Assembly: GCA_022605955.1 (NCBI GenBank)
Contig: JAKCOZ010000041.1
Span: 4,595,001 to 4,659,000, forward strand
DNA: 64,000 bases
Reading direction: 5' to 3'
DNA from: Rallus limicola
Lineage: Eukaryota > Chordata > Aves > Gruiformes > Rallidae
The notes beneath the pieces are model-generated. The model was not told where the DNA came from, made no database searches, and saw only the letters and a program-made list of their open reading frames with translations. Positions 24,509 through 37,899 of the stretch are shown here, piece by piece (position 1 is the first letter of the stretch; every line of letters starts with the position of its first letter). The position numbers and the translations under genes were made by a program.

Positions 24509-25825
24509 CATCAACTTTATGTAAAGAAAAATGAGTTAGAACTTGAGTGACACAACAAATGTAATAAAATTAAACAATTAGGCAACAGAGGTAAAAATTC
24601 TGTAGTCCCTGATTCCCAGCTTTGCATATTCAGCCCCCCCAGACAACACTGTCTGTCTGTGCCTTCAGAGTTGTGTTAATACAGCAGACAAATATTAAGG
24701 CAGAAAGATGGAAGTTGGGTTAAAAAAAAAAAAGCACAACCACAAAAATATGTTTCTTACTAGTTTTGCACCAAATTAATAACACCAGAGTCCTCTTGAA
24801 AACAATGGACCTGAAGGGAGTTATGTATGATGTGATGTTTTTCCTAGACTGAAGCGTGACAACTGCCAACCAGAAAGCTTCATGGGATACCTGTCCTCTT
24901 TCACTGATGTTCAAAACGACTAGTAAACCACTGCTTTGTATTTAATAGCTACAAACTTGTATTTAAAGCCACTGACTCAACAATACTTACATTAAAAGTC
25001 TGATCTTACTCTGTTTTCACACAACACTCTCCATCTTAGTACCCAAGAACTGTCCATCAGAGCATTAAACAGTAATGACAAACATCTGTCATCCTTGTTT
25101 TCCTATCCACTCTTCACCTTTGTCCTCGGTAAAAATTGAGCTTATAAAGCAGGCAAACTTGGGCAGGCAGAGCAGAGAACCTCAGGGAAATATGCTATCA
25201 GCAGAATCCTTCTGTAGACCTTGCATTGTGTAATACACATGAAAAATAATTGTATCGCTGAACTGTTAAATAACCATATTGGATTTGCAAAACAAGATGC
25301 ATTTCCCTAGCTCACCGAGAGCCTGTAGCTTTTTAGAAATTAGCATACACCTGCTTTAAGGTATTCTGCATAAAATATTACAAAATGTATTTGATATAAA
25401 TAGATAATTCCTTTTGTAAGGTATAAAGTTAAAATGGACTGCATTTTACATGATTCGGTGAACAAACTGGCATTCAGAGCTGAGGGAATAACTAAGCACC
25501 ACTTCCTTAGTCAATCCTGCCACCTAGCTCATCTCGGGAAAGCTAGCCCCACTGCATCCTGCTCCTGAAATGCAATTTTCATCTTAGAATTTCAATTATC
25601 AAATAACCTACCCAGAATTCCTAAATCACTTCATTAAACACAGGTAACATGGCATATTAAAAAGAGGAGGAATTTACACCAGAGGTATTAAAAGAAAGTT
25701 GCTGTGCATAGAAACCCTGTCACTTATAAATGAACTTTAATTCTGATTGATTCAGCATACAGCAAGCAATTTTGCTTCGTTTAATCCCTTAAACACAGTT
25801 AATGTTTTAAAATATTCTAAGGGAT
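24509..25825. other. No recognised feature
   Basis: AT-rich sequence downstream of the predicted 3' end of chain 1. No exon chain or repeat family was recognised. Confidence 0.4.
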
Positions 25826-25831
25826 TTTATT
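25826..25831 (-). promoter_or_regulatory. Polyadenylation signal AATAAA (chain 1)
   Basis: AATAAA on the minus strand about 490 nt beyond the stop codon at 26,323, followed by a short GT/T-containing stretch. It is the most natural 3' end for the chain 1 terminal exon. The interval 25,832-26,322 would be its 3' UTR. Inferred from position only. Confidence 0.4.
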
Positions 25832-26322
25832 TTTCAAACTATGAAAGAAAATGCCCTTTATCCACTCTAAACCAAAACTGTTTCTTGGATGGTAATATTT
25901 TAATTTTTTAACCAAATATAAAAATACTGCTTTTCTTGTCAATACCTTTTAAGAGAAGAAGTTTTTTGCTGGGACTTTCACAGATCCAAGTACATCCCAG
26001 CATGACATTTCATAAGCAATTATTGGCATATCAAAATACATATCTGCATTTTTAAACAAGCACATCCAAGTTACGCCATAGAAAACTTCTTGTGAGGATT
26101 TGAACAATACATTAAAAAAAACATTGAAAACACATGGGCTTGATTTTAAGGTCTCTGAGCAACTACGTTGAAAAATAAGCTTAGCAAGTAAATCTCAAAA
26201 CCATAAACTGCCAGCAGAAAGAAAAGGATCACAAATTCTGACATACATAAAGAATACAAACATAAGTTTCTTAGAGATGTCTGAATATCTGCAATACTAC
26301 AGAATATTTTAATCAGGAGATA

Positions 26323-26480
26323 CTAGGTTACTGCTTCAGAAAGGTTTGTGATGAGATCTCTGTAATGCATGTAGCTGACATCATCTGCAGGTTTGATCTT
26401 TCCATCTTCTGTGATCTTGGCTTTTTTTAATTCTTGTGTGAAAAATGTGATGCACAGCACTGATGCTTGGTCATGTTTAT
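26323..26480 (-). CDS. Chain 1, predicted terminal coding exon
   Basis: After an acceptor CTGAGGCCAG|AT on the minus strand, 51 codons run open to TAG. Entry is phase 1, matching the exit phase of the exon at 47310-47424. The peptide looks like a genuine folded end: DKHDQASVLCITFFTQELKK, then ITEDGKIKPADDVSY, then MHYRDLITNLSEAVT. The acidic/glycine block resembles a degenerate EF-hand-like loop only loosely, and I do not claim one. An alternative acceptor five bases upstream would shift entry to phase 2. GCA|GTAACC just before the stop is a poor donor, but could let the exon continue in another isoform. Family unknown. Confidence 0.55.
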
Positions 26481-28375
26481 CTGGCCTCAGTCACATGTTA
26501 TACATTAACATTGCAAAAAAGATAAACAGATGTCATTATCTTTGACACTTCTGTATTTGTGTTGTGGCTTGTATACTAGTGCCATTGTGTGCTGCTAGTA
26601 ATATTAAGTGATATACTGGTAAATACCCTGTCACAGTGTAGACATTTCCTTTACTATGTAGGTTAAATTTGGAGGCGACCTTTCCAAGGAATTAGAGGTG
26701 AATAGAAGGATTCCTTCTAGAGTGGAAAGAACAATCAGAACTCCCCATTATTGTTCTTTTATCTTAGAACCTCAAGATACTTTATAAAAACTGCAAATTA
26801 CACTACAAAAACCCCATCTTACTCAAAATGATGAGGGATCTAAAGAATAAGAAATGACCTGTCTGAGGCTCAGAGCACAACTGAAAACACACCCTGATCT
26901 GAGCCTACATTTAAGACTTTTACAAAGTGCAGTATTAACTCCAAGTATATGGCAAACATGTATCCCATCTTAACAGGGATCACTGACATCAACACTTAAA
27001 AAAACAGTGCTCTGTACTGTCAGAAATAAAGAACAGTAAGACTAAACACACACGTACCAAGATGCTATTCTTATAATCTCATTTTCCAATCTCCACCACT
27101 CAGCTTCTAGAATTAAAGCTGAGAACATTTATTATACAGAAGCAAAACCCCATGGAAGCTCCTCAAAGAACAGAAGCAGCATGAGGTTTGACACATGAAG
27201 GTGAGGTAGAAGTGAGAATTTCCAGAACCCATTTTCTCCCTCATTAGAGATGTAATGCCCTCCTCCTCTCAACATTCTCCTCACTTCCCAAAGTTCGTTT
27301 AAAACAAAAGGTTGGGGACAAAATCTGCTTGCGGCAGATCCAGCTTGTGTGTGCATAGAGGAATGCTGTGGCGTTTTCACTCTCTCAGCAGGCAGACACA
27401 AGGAAAATGGTTACTCTTCCAACTTGTCTTTCCAACATACGCTTCTATACATCCCTCCTGTAATGTTTTCTGTCCTCCTGCTGTATTTTCTATTCTTAAA
27501 TCTGACATGCCCTTTTTTGTTTTGCTATTATTCTCTCCTTGCTTCCTTTCCCATCCTGTCTATCCTTTCCCCTCCTCTTTCCAAGTACCGTATGTATTAC
27601 TGTTCTCCTTTAATCTACACCTTTCTCTACTCATTCAATCTCTTCTTTATTTCCCTGTCATCCAGAGATGGATTATTTTAAATGCTCCCTCAGCCTTTAC
27701 TGCTTTCCAGACAGGCTGACAAGAAATCTGGAGACTTAGATCTAAACCTGCTTCACAGCTTTCTGAATATGATGCTGATAGGGACAGAACAAGAGGAGAG
27801 CTGAAAACAGTGACAGCGTCGCTGTTGTCAGAGATCCTTAACAAACGGACACGGGAACCAGGCTCCCATAAATTGTACAGTTTTACAGCAGGGTAGTGCT
27901 TCAAGGAGCCTAATGCCTAACCAATGCCTAACTTCTTTCTTTAAGCTCTAAGCCTCTTGGCACTTGACCTCTGAGCTCTCAACTAATTGCTCCCAAATAA
28001 ACCAAAGACCCAAACCTTATTTATTTTGAAATCTATCATGACACTCCTCTTTACAGAGCAGTAAAAAGAAAAAGTTGCTGAGTTTTCAGTGAAATAATGG
28101 ACTCATCTTGTTGAGCCATTCTGTTTTTCCTTGCTTGGCCATCAAGGGAGAGGTGTCTGGATTCATTTTAGAACCCGAAAGTTGCTCTGCTCAGAGAACA
28201 CCCACAGTTTGTTACCAGGATAAAACTGTAACTGTACCAGTATGTAAACACATATTTTGGCCAATGTTCAAGGTGTCGCTGATTAGTCAATTGTTCAAGT
28301 TATACAGCACGCTTGTCCTCTGTGGTAACAGCAGATATGAGCAAAACAGAATGCCTGGCAGGTCAGAAAAGAGTA
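26481..28375. other. Putative intron of chain 1, no other feature recognised
   Basis: Holds ORFs near 27,132-27,720 on both strands. The plus-strand ones are C/T-rich and low in complexity. No exon in a phase that would join the chain was found. Confidence 0.35.
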
Positions 28376-28470
28376 TTTCAGTCAGACAGGACATACAATG
28401 ATCACCCAGCCCAACTGCCTGACCACTTCAGAGGCGACAAAAAGTTAAAGTATGCTCTTAAGTACATAAA
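28376..28470 (-). mobile_element. Short CR1 LINE fragment
   Basis: Complement of a CR1 3' region: ACATACAATGATCACCCAGCCCAACTGCCTGACC followed by AGTTAAAGTATGCTCTTAAG. Only about 95 bp are recognisable. Confidence 0.55.
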
Positions 28471-29270
28471 GTTTCAGAAGCACTCTTAGTTTCTATCATG
28501 GTTTAAACTAATTGCTCAATCATAACACTAACCTAAAACATTTTCAAAGAGAAAACTGAAGGTTTAATTTTATTTTAAGGGAATTTAATGTGGACATGGT
28601 GAAGGTTCTAAAACAAATCTGTTTAGAAAATTAAAAAAAAAAATCACTACATGACAACTGAAATGACATAAGAAGTTCCAAGTTATCATAATAAAGCTTT
28701 TCTGTATCTTAACATTGGCATTGCATTTTCTCTGAACATTACTGAATCTCACTATATCAAAACTCTATTCACAGGTACTTTGCAGTTTATAGGCACAACC
28801 CGAGTTTCTCTCCCATTACAAATCATTTTGAAGGTTCTGTTTCTGAAAGTACACTAGCAGGTATTATTATTGTTGTTTCAACAATCACCAGTAACTCTTC
28901 TGAACTTTCTGTACATAAAAGAAACCATTTGGAACCTTTAAAATGCAAAGATATCAGATACAGAATCACAGTAGGAAGATAACTCCTGCAAGCAATACTA
29001 AACCTGAATATCTGCAAACATGTGCCTAACCATATATTTTGTGACACATCACATATACACTACCTGCCTACCTAGGCGCACAGAATAAACAACAAGCATT
29101 TCCCCTGTTGTTTTTAGAAGCTTTGCATGCATGAAATTTTTGTGCAAATTTGGGCATATTCTATAGTCTGAGCACACAAAACAATCAGATCAGTTTTCAT
29201 GTGGGCTCTGAAGAGAAGCACATTTTTCCCAGATAAAGTAAAAAACCTCTCAGATATAAACTTTCTATGT

Positions 29271-29288
29271 ACACACACACACACACAC
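29271..29288. repeat. (CA)n microsatellite
   Basis: About nine CA units in a row. Confidence 0.95.
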
Positions 29289-30057
29289 CCTTCCCTCTCT
29301 GCTGTTACACTTTACCTTCAGCCAAGCAAGTGCATACCCACAGCACCCCGAGCTTTCCAGTTGAACCTCAAGGGCTCATTCAGCAGAGCCCAAGTCTAGC
29401 AAACAGAGCAGCAAAGCTGTAAGACAGATACACTCATACAAGGTGTAGTAAATGTCAGTGCCATCGGGAAAACCTGTCTAGCCTGCTATGCTGTTGAAAC
29501 AAGTAAGCTGTTACAAGTTCACCACCCAAAACCAAACAAATTCAGCTTTGGAAACCATGGGACCTATTAACCTACTCCAATAAAAAGTCACCTCCTTTCT
29601 TCCAAGGCAATATGTACATCACAAACCAGCGGGTTTAATATTGGAAAACCAGGACAATGATCTATCAATTCATATTGGCAGCAATGAAATTTCACCTGGG
29701 CTTATTCCTCAAACGGCACCTCTTTCAGCTTTGCTCAGGGAAATACTCTGCACAAAGAGTGGCTCGTGGCTTTTCTTGCTCTGGCATATCAGAGGAAACT
29801 TGGATACCTAACTCTAGGAAAAAAAACAAGAACAGTTTCTGCATCTTACCTTTTAACCTTATTTTTCATACAGGATAATGGGAGCATCTGTTTGACAAAA
29901 CGGATGTCAAAAATTTAGCAGCGTGTAGAGCTCCTTGGGTGCTCTAGGGCATGGTAACATCCTCTCTCAGCTTCTGGGCAGAACAGAAAAATCGCTGTGC
30001 ATTTAAGCACGTACTATAAAATCTGTATATACTCAAGTATTTTCTAATTGCTGATGC

Positions 30058-30330
30058 AGAATCACTGCATCACAAGGTTGGAAAAGACCTTTAAGTCCAT
30101 CAAGTCCAACTATTCCTGCCCTCTACTAAACCATATCTCCAAGAAACTCATCTACCTGTCTTTTAAACACATCCAGAGCTAGTGATATCCCTGGGCAGCC
30201 TGTTCCACATCCCTACAACTCTTTCACTGAAGAAATTTTTCCAAATGTCTAATCTGACCCTGCCCTGGTGCAGCTTGAGGCCGTTTCCCCTTGCCCTATC
30301 AGCTGTTGCTCAGCTGAAGAGACCATCACC
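30058..30330 (-). mobile_element. CR1 LINE 3' fragment
   Basis: Complement of a CR1 3' UTR: AGAATCACTGCATCACAAGGTTGGAAAAGACCTTTAAGTCCATCAAGTCCAAC, CTTTTAAACACATCCAGAGC, CCCTGGGCAGCCTGTTCCA, and on through AGCTTGAGGCCGTTTCCCCTTGCCCTATC. It belongs to the same CR1 branch as the copy at 7.3 kb. Truncated near 30,330. Confidence 0.92.
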
Positions 30331-33300
30331 AAAATATACGCAGTTTTATATGAACAGATTTAACTCATTCAATTATCCATCACAGGTTAAAAAAAAAAAA
30401 ACTAAGGGAGATTTTTCCAGCATCCCATAATTGTCCATCACTAGCTGAAACAGGTAGGCTGAGTTTCACTCTGACAGTTACAAAATACTCGAACAGGTGG
30501 CTGAGATTTAACAACTTTTTCCAACTGCTTTGGAGAGGCAAAAAACAATTACAAGAAGTGTCAGAACAGAAAGCAAAGCACGACAAAGCTTAGTGCCTCA
30601 AGTAATTTTGATGCATTTTTCTTCCACCCAGCATACATATGTACATAGAGAGTGATATTTCTAATACACAGAAAACAAGTATTCATCTACTGAGTTTTAA
30701 CACAGAAGTTGTTCTTTTTAGGCCAAGAAATCAGGCATAGAGATAGCACAAAAAAGCAATTCATATGTATTGGCATATACAAAGCGCTTACAAAATTAAC
30801 ACACGTTAGGATGTGGGTGACTCGATAATTTAAAAAAAAAATTATCTGTAGATTCCTACAGCCATGTATACATGGAAAATACTACTGCCTTTAGAGAAAA
30901 AAGAAAAAAAAGTTGAATTATCATCTGTGGAGCTCGGTTTCGTACTTCTCAGGCACAGTCTCTCTCAGTCTTGGCTTACCAACTTCTCTTGGACAAAACT
31001 CCCTTTCTTCCCTTCAGGCTTGCTGTATCAATAGGGAGATCAACCCATATCACTGCACTGGCCATTTAATCAGTGCACATATGTGGCCTTCAGTCCCATA
31101 TGTATTCACATGGACTGCCTCCTTCCACCACATTTGCAGTGTAAAGCAAAGCAGATATGTAAAGCTATGTGAAAGGAGCTCTAAGATGCAGCTCTTAGAC
31201 CCAGCTGCAGCCAGCCTGTGTTAACTCAGAGCTCCGGGAGCAAGGCTTTTTGTGGGCAGCCCCAGGCTGCAAAGCACTAGTTTTAGAAAGAGGTTTAAGG
31301 ACTTTGGGTGCAGAGCTGGACCAAAACTTTGGGAAATGTGCACAAACTCCAAATGCTCCAAAGCCTACCCTTTGAGAGCATTGCGCCCTTTGATGCGCTC
31401 TGACAAAAGCCAAATTCTCCAACAGGTTACTTGCCAAAGCACATGAGTATTTCCTAAAATTACTATGACAAATATTATTAGAGATAAAATGGTATTTTTC
31501 CTGCAATCAGTTTCAGTTTTCTTAGTCCCAATTTTCAAGTGAAAACAACAAAAAAACCCCAAAAAACAGGCTTCTAAGGCTGACTCCTAACATGTCGATG
31601 TGAATAGTTGACATCAGAAAATGCTTTGCTCAGCCAAATCTAGCCAGTCACGTTAAAGAGCCACTCTCAGCTTCTCCCAAATCAATGTCGGCATTAGTTA
31701 TCAACTTCATCTCAAAGAATGGGATGGCACAACCACATCACTAAACTTCAAAAGTCGTTATTATTTCCAATGCCAAGAAATGAGAGTGGTACTATTTGAA
31801 CCAATCAGTGGGTACTTTATTAATTTATATTTTTTTTAGGAAATGCAGCAGAAAATGATAGCCTGCAAAAACACCGAGACTCCTCACAAATGTTATATGT
31901 AATATAAACTGACTAAAACTGGACTTCAGCCACATTTATTACCACTCACTATGAATTTAGGCATCTCCTGCAAAATGTTACTCATGCACCAGTGTTTCAC
32001 TGTCACCATTTTTGCCAACTGTTATCTGTATCACATCGAATTATCTTTCTGCTAGGCCACAAACCAAAAACATTAAAAATTCTTTGCAGTTCAAAAGCAA
32101 TTTCAAAAAAACAACTCAAACCAACTATGTGCAATCTTAAAAAAGTTCTTCAGTCATATTCTGAAGTTATTTCAAGTAAAAGAGGAAGGAAGCTAGAGAC
32201 CTAATTCTGGCTGTTAACAAATCTAAGCAATAGACATCTGAGGTACGGTCAAGCCTCATTCACAGGACAAAATGAGCTGCCCTGAAACACTGCCATATCC
32301 ACAAATTATTTCTGAAATGCACTCAAAAATTTTGGTTGTTTAACAGCTGGTTAATCTGCCCTTGCTGAAACTGCATTAGAGAAGGGGTTTTCAGCCCAAC
32401 AACCATAGAAAGCGTTCCAGCACTGCCTCTACACACACCAAACACCAAGATAGCTAGATTTGTATTTTTTTAAGAATGCAGAATTCATATACCTTGGTGC
32501 AATAACTAAACGTAAAGATGAGAAAATTAATGTGTAACATTGGATGTAAACAGCAAGAGAACAGCAAAAGTCCAGCCTTGGTGATGTGTGCCTCATGAAA
32601 TCATTTAAATGTCTCTGTTAAGCTATGTAATCCACTCATACTGAAATAGGGTATCAATTAACTGCTCTCTAAGTCAAAACAGTTATTTAATTGCTTAGAG
32701 TCATTGCCATTTTGGAAGAAGCAGGGTGACACTTCTGGCAGCTGAGGGAGCGTTTGTGGAGCTTGAACCAAAAGCACTGGGGCTGAAGCAGTTTTGCTGG
32801 TTTCTGTCACTTCCCACCGAACTCCCAGACTGTCCCTTGCAGACATATTATCACAGACCTACTCAAGAGCTCAAATGACCTTACTGTGAGTACCTACTCA
32901 GCTTACGTCTGACTGGTTTCACTCAGAGCTTACTGTGTGGTTACATGCCCAGGTCCATACAGAAGAATGGCACAGAGGGTCTCAGGTACACAATTGATAC
33001 TTTTTTATTTCATCCCCATTCCCAAACCCCTGTGAACCCTCCATGTGTAAAGTGCTATCCCATTTTATTCTCAGCAACATATCTAAGAGGTTGAAAGCCT
33101 TTGGATCTCTGAAAAGACAAAGTAATTCCTGGTCAACAGTTACTTTCTAAGATGAAGTCGTCAGGACTGAATTTTGCAATCCTGAGGTATCAGTACAGGA
33201 CACGAGGCACTGGGAGGGTACTTTCAGCTATAGTGAGTGAAGGAAATGGGTCACACTTTGAGCTGTCTCCTGCTTAGACTTCATGCAAGCTTCCAAAATA

Positions 33301-36300
33301 AATTAAAAAACAGTATTGCTCTTGTTGGCTTGAATAATGGGGTAGAGAAAGGTCTAAGCCCAAGTGGGAATATGGGATATCACATTTTAAATGCTACCAA
33401 ATTTCACTTAAAATACAGATTAAGTTAATCTCTTCCAATGGCATTTCTCTGAAACAAGAGTGTCTAAGGAGCTTTTAGATTAGTCTGCCTTTCAGAGAAC
33501 ATAAATACCCATGCTTAAAATACACATGTTAAAAGAACAAATAAATATTTAAGAAGGTTTAATGTGGCAAATGGCAAAGCGTGAGCATGGATTCATTCAC
33601 ACAACTTCCAGACAGAAAGAGACATCCTTAAAGAAAAACACACATAGTTAATTTTTGTTATTCTACTTCAGACACATAACATTAATGGTAAAATGTAGAA
33701 CTCCTTTGATCCCAAGCCCAAACATTTCCACCTGACCCCTGTTTGGCACAAGTGCTGTGAATCCCTGCCATTTGGGTTCATTCACATTCAGCTTGATTTT
33801 GCTATCCCTAACAAAAAAACCCTATACTACAAGTACATTGAACAAATACACTGTATAGCAGTTCGCATAAAATGTCTTTTGATTCCATAGCAACACCATA
33901 TTATAACGACACCATGCATGGGATACAACCTCCTATTTATCCTAAATTCATTTTCAAATTGAAATGGTATCTTGTACTACACATGTTTTCAGTGATAGAA
34001 TTTGTCCAATGAATGTGTTTAATAACTAAGCATATGGTCCAGCTTCCCATTTCCAGAGCCCAGTCCTCTTCAGAGCAGACTGCCACATTGTACATATGCA
34101 TGAGGAAAAGCTTTTCACCATGTAAGACTAGTGCTGAAAAGATGATCAGATGAGCTTCCTTCTATTAACCTACACTGATGAGAATAATACTGCCCATGTC
34201 ATTTCAGTTATATACTCTTAATGACGCTGAAGCCTCTGAATATTTAGTGTATAATCAACTACAATAACACTGAAAGCAAGGACTTGCTTTGCATTTCTCT
34301 CTGTTTTGACCAGTGTTGCAGCCAGGGATAAACAAGCTGTATCGCTGTATGACCTGGTGCACACACAGTTTACCAGGATGACATGTTCTGCAGTTCTAGC
34401 AAAAACACGGTGTGTATTTTCAAATTAAGCGACAACATACCTACTACATGCATTTTATTTCGGAGGATTAGTGACTTTCAACTGAATGCTAGCAGGCTGG
34501 TTTTCTTGTACAGCTTTGAACCAGCGATCACATTTGATATTCTGAGAAGTCATTCTGAAAACTGACTCCATGTACATTCCTAAATGCCTATCACCTCCTA
34601 TCAACATATTTTTTGGTATACATGTTTTTATTGTTAAACATAACTGCTTGCTGTTCAAATTAACTTTACACAATAATATGTGTTTTTATATTTGTTAGCA
34701 CTCAGCAGCACAGCTGGAATAAATACGGAATCTGGGACTTCAGAGCCACGAACCTGATTCTTGAATCTATTCTTAGTTTATCACAATGAGCTGGATATCA
34801 CGGCATGTTTTAGAAATGAACTCATGTTAGATGTAAAAGCCATGCATATCAGCAACACCAGATTTGATTCCTTTATCTTTCTGTGTTATCTTCTTTTGTG
34901 CAGTACTTAACAGCTTCACTGGAGCTTCACTCCCATTTGGGGAAATCATCCACGCATACTGCAAAGACAGAACCTGTCAGAGGACAGGTTATGAAGTAGC
35001 ATTGCTCTCCACGAGAGGTTCAGGGGCTCAGTGTTCAAGGTTAACAACTCCTGGTTTTGTGACTGAGATTCTCTCTCTCTGCCCTTAAAATTCTGCAAAG
35101 CAGATTATTTGAAGCAGATTACAGGGGTTGATATAGCAGAACATGGAATATCTTTATTTCTGATGGCTTGTACTTTTTATGTTAAGGATGTAGATGCACC
35201 ACTACTTTCCAGACCATCACAGGAGCACAAAGATGTTCTTCAGTAATTCTGAAGACTGTGCTATTTTTACTCTTGAGCATCAATGTGCTTGGAATAAGCA
35301 AGATGGTATATTTCTATAATGCAGCTGATTGGCTAGTAACTCATTCTTAATTTTAGGCTTATTTACATGATGTTAAAGATATATGACAGTAAAGGTTTAA
35401 TGATGAAATCCAGAAAGATACCACAATGCCTTACTTTTTGATCTGAAAGCTCCCTGTATAGCAAGCTCATAGTACCAAAAAGAAGGAGCATTTTCCAGAA
35501 CTCCCTAGGTTTCTTCATCTGATCATCCCGAGAGTGAAAACAAGTAAACAATACCTTTCAGAAATGTCCTGCCAAGCATTAGGATGCAGGATATAAGCAG
35601 TTGTACTAGACTGAAAAAAAAAGATCTGTCTGCCCCAAGATTCTGTCCCCAGAGGCATCTAACAATTGGAAAGTTTGGAGGAGAAAGAAAAAAGAAGGCA
35701 ACCAAGCATATAATGGTACTGTGCCATACTTTCACCTCTACTAAACTGTGCCAAGCCCTTCTGCTTAAATAATCCATTACAAATTTCTCATTTATCAAAC
35801 TGAACTTGAACTACATCAGCTTTAGGCATCCACAGTACTCTGTGACAGCAGGTTAGACAGTTCAAGTATGAACTGAGTACCTTCAGTAACAATATGCGCT
35901 TTCTTACTCTAAGTTAAAATCCTTGTCTCTTACCTCCCAAATGAAGACCTGTTGGCTATTTTGCATGACCTATTAAAGAGGGGACACCCTAAAACTACAA
36001 CGTAAACCAGAAAGATACCAAAAAGGTGTCTGGATGGCTATCTCAGATTCCAGCAGAGTTCTGAGAAGAACAAGCACCGCTCGCTGTTTTTTAAGACTAT
36101 GTAAAAAAGGCTTCTATTTTCTGGAACTGATCCTGAGCTCTGGACTGAGCACAGGCATTAAGTGCTCCTAATTCATCTTTAAGCTATAGGGCAGAACTTG
36201 AGACACCCTTTCTGTATACTATCAAATCCAGCTGACACTGTTCAGCACATAAATTTTTGTGTGCTCTGAGTTACACAGTTCTAGCTGTGCATGGTTGAAT

Positions 36301-36304
36301 AAAC
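30331..36304. other. Putative intron of chain 1, no other feature recognised
   Basis: Unique-looking AT-rich DNA with A-rich runs at about 30,388-30,402 and 30,831-30,842. Many short ORFs overlap each other on both strands. No exon that fits chain 1 and no further repeat family was recognised. Confidence 0.35.
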
Positions 36305-36745
36305 GTAGGCACCTGGGCATGGTGGTTCAGCCCCACACTGTGGCTGAGCACCACATGCCACTTGCTCGCTCCCACAGGAGAGACAGACAGAGCCTCTGTG
36401 AGTTGGGATAAGGACAGTTCACCGCCAAAAAACCACCATGTAAGTAGAACAATAATGGACAATTACACCCACACCCACTGCTAACACAAAGTACCTTACT
36501 GACCTGATGATTACAGAACTCTGCCTGATGGCAAGGGAGGAAGGAAGGATGGACCGACAGACAGACCAACATGATGTCCCAACCACACTCAAACTGTCCT
36601 GGAGGCAACAAACCCCTCCCACTCCCCAATCAGCTGCTTTTATGGGGAAGTGATGTCAGGTGGTGTGAAAACAGCCCAGGGTAACTCAGCTCACCTGTGC
36701 TGGCTGCTTGGGGAGGTTGACTCTGACCTGTCCAGAACCAGGACA
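36305..36745 (-). mobile_element. Degenerate avian ERV LTR, antisense
   Basis: The left part reads CATGGTGGTTCAGCCCCACACTGTGGCTGAGCACCACATGCCACTTGCTCGCTCCC, a sentence I associate with antisense copies of widespread avian ERV LTRs, followed by GTGAGTTGGGATAAGGACAGTT. The right end is GTCCAGAACCAGGACA, which on the minus strand is TGTCCTGGTTCTGGAC, a typical 5' LTR end. The TG...CA borders at the left are eroded and I could not find a target duplication. The element has no visible internal region. Confidence 0.65.
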
Positions 36746-37899
36746 TTATCCACCCCTTTCTCCACACCATCTACATCATGCCCAGTTCTTATATTTTCAG
36801 AGTGTTGGGGAGGTTCACACTGGGTTTTGCAACTGAAACCAGAATTTAGATATTTAAAAAATGTAGATGTAGAAAAGTAAATAATTTTGCAGCTATTTCA
36901 ACACTGAATTATTAAACTGAGCGATCACATCACTGCAATGCTTCCAAGTTGCTCAGTCCAAATAAGTAAATCAAAATAATTACTTCAGCTATTTCTCTTT
37001 AGTTATACTGCCAGAGTACAATTTTTGCCCATGTTGTTATCCTGTGCATGCAGTGAAACCTCAGACATACACCTTTAAGTAGGGTAATAGATAGGAATGA
37101 TGAAAATAAGATAGCATTTCTGTATCACTCCTGTTTCAGTAGTCTTTTACTACTTCTTTAAATAGCTCATAAATAAGCATTTAAAGATTTCAGTGTGCAT
37201 TTCACTTCCCTTTTTGTTGTTAAGCTTGGGACACTGTTACATGTATTCATGCAGTGATATCATTAATTTGGTTACTTACATGTGATAAAGTTTTCTAGAT
37301 TTTTTGGGTGTTTTTTGTCCTCTGACACCTATAATGAGGTAATTTTTTATAATGCTGGTCACCTATTGCAGTGAAAATTTAGAAACTGGAATCAAGGTAA
37401 AATTGACTTTAGCTGAATTTTTTATGAAAGACCAAAAGACCCTGGCCAAAAGTAAAGACAGAATTCTTATACCTGAATTGGTTATGAAAAAAATAAAAAC
37501 TAAAACCCTACAGACACTAGATTCAAAGCCCAGGAAGAGCAGCCAGTAATTTCCATTAAAAACACAAGTTACCATGATAAGTGGGAAGAAGATAATTCTG
37601 TAAAGCAAGCATATAAATTGAATGCTATGTTTTATTTTCTAGCATCCACAGAATGCTTTTTATTTTCATACTCTCTTCCTCTTTCCCATTTTTATGTATT
37701 TACCCACCTTGCTGGTAAGTTGAAAGAACTACTCACTTGATATGTTTGTGAACTATATGCACCACTCTGTTGTATGTAAGATAATAAACAGCTCCTGAAA
37801 TGCATATTAATTACTAGAGGGAAATTCAGTAATCTTCTATCTGGCAAATAATTAAATCTAGCTAGCAGTATGCATTTAATGAATAAATTATTCTTACCT
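36746..37899. other. No recognised feature
   Basis: AT-rich sequence to the right of the LTR. The first 70 bases, TTATCCACCCC onward, may be further ERV-derived sequence but are not recognisable. Confidence 0.35.

Noticed and set aside
29064..29167. Well-formed minus-strand exon candidate (acceptor TTTTGTGTGCTCAG, donor GGCAG|GTAGTG, 34 open codons)
   Set aside because: Enters in phase 1 and exits in phase 0, so it cannot join the 26.4-kb exon; probably a pseudo-exon, unless an unseen exon follows.
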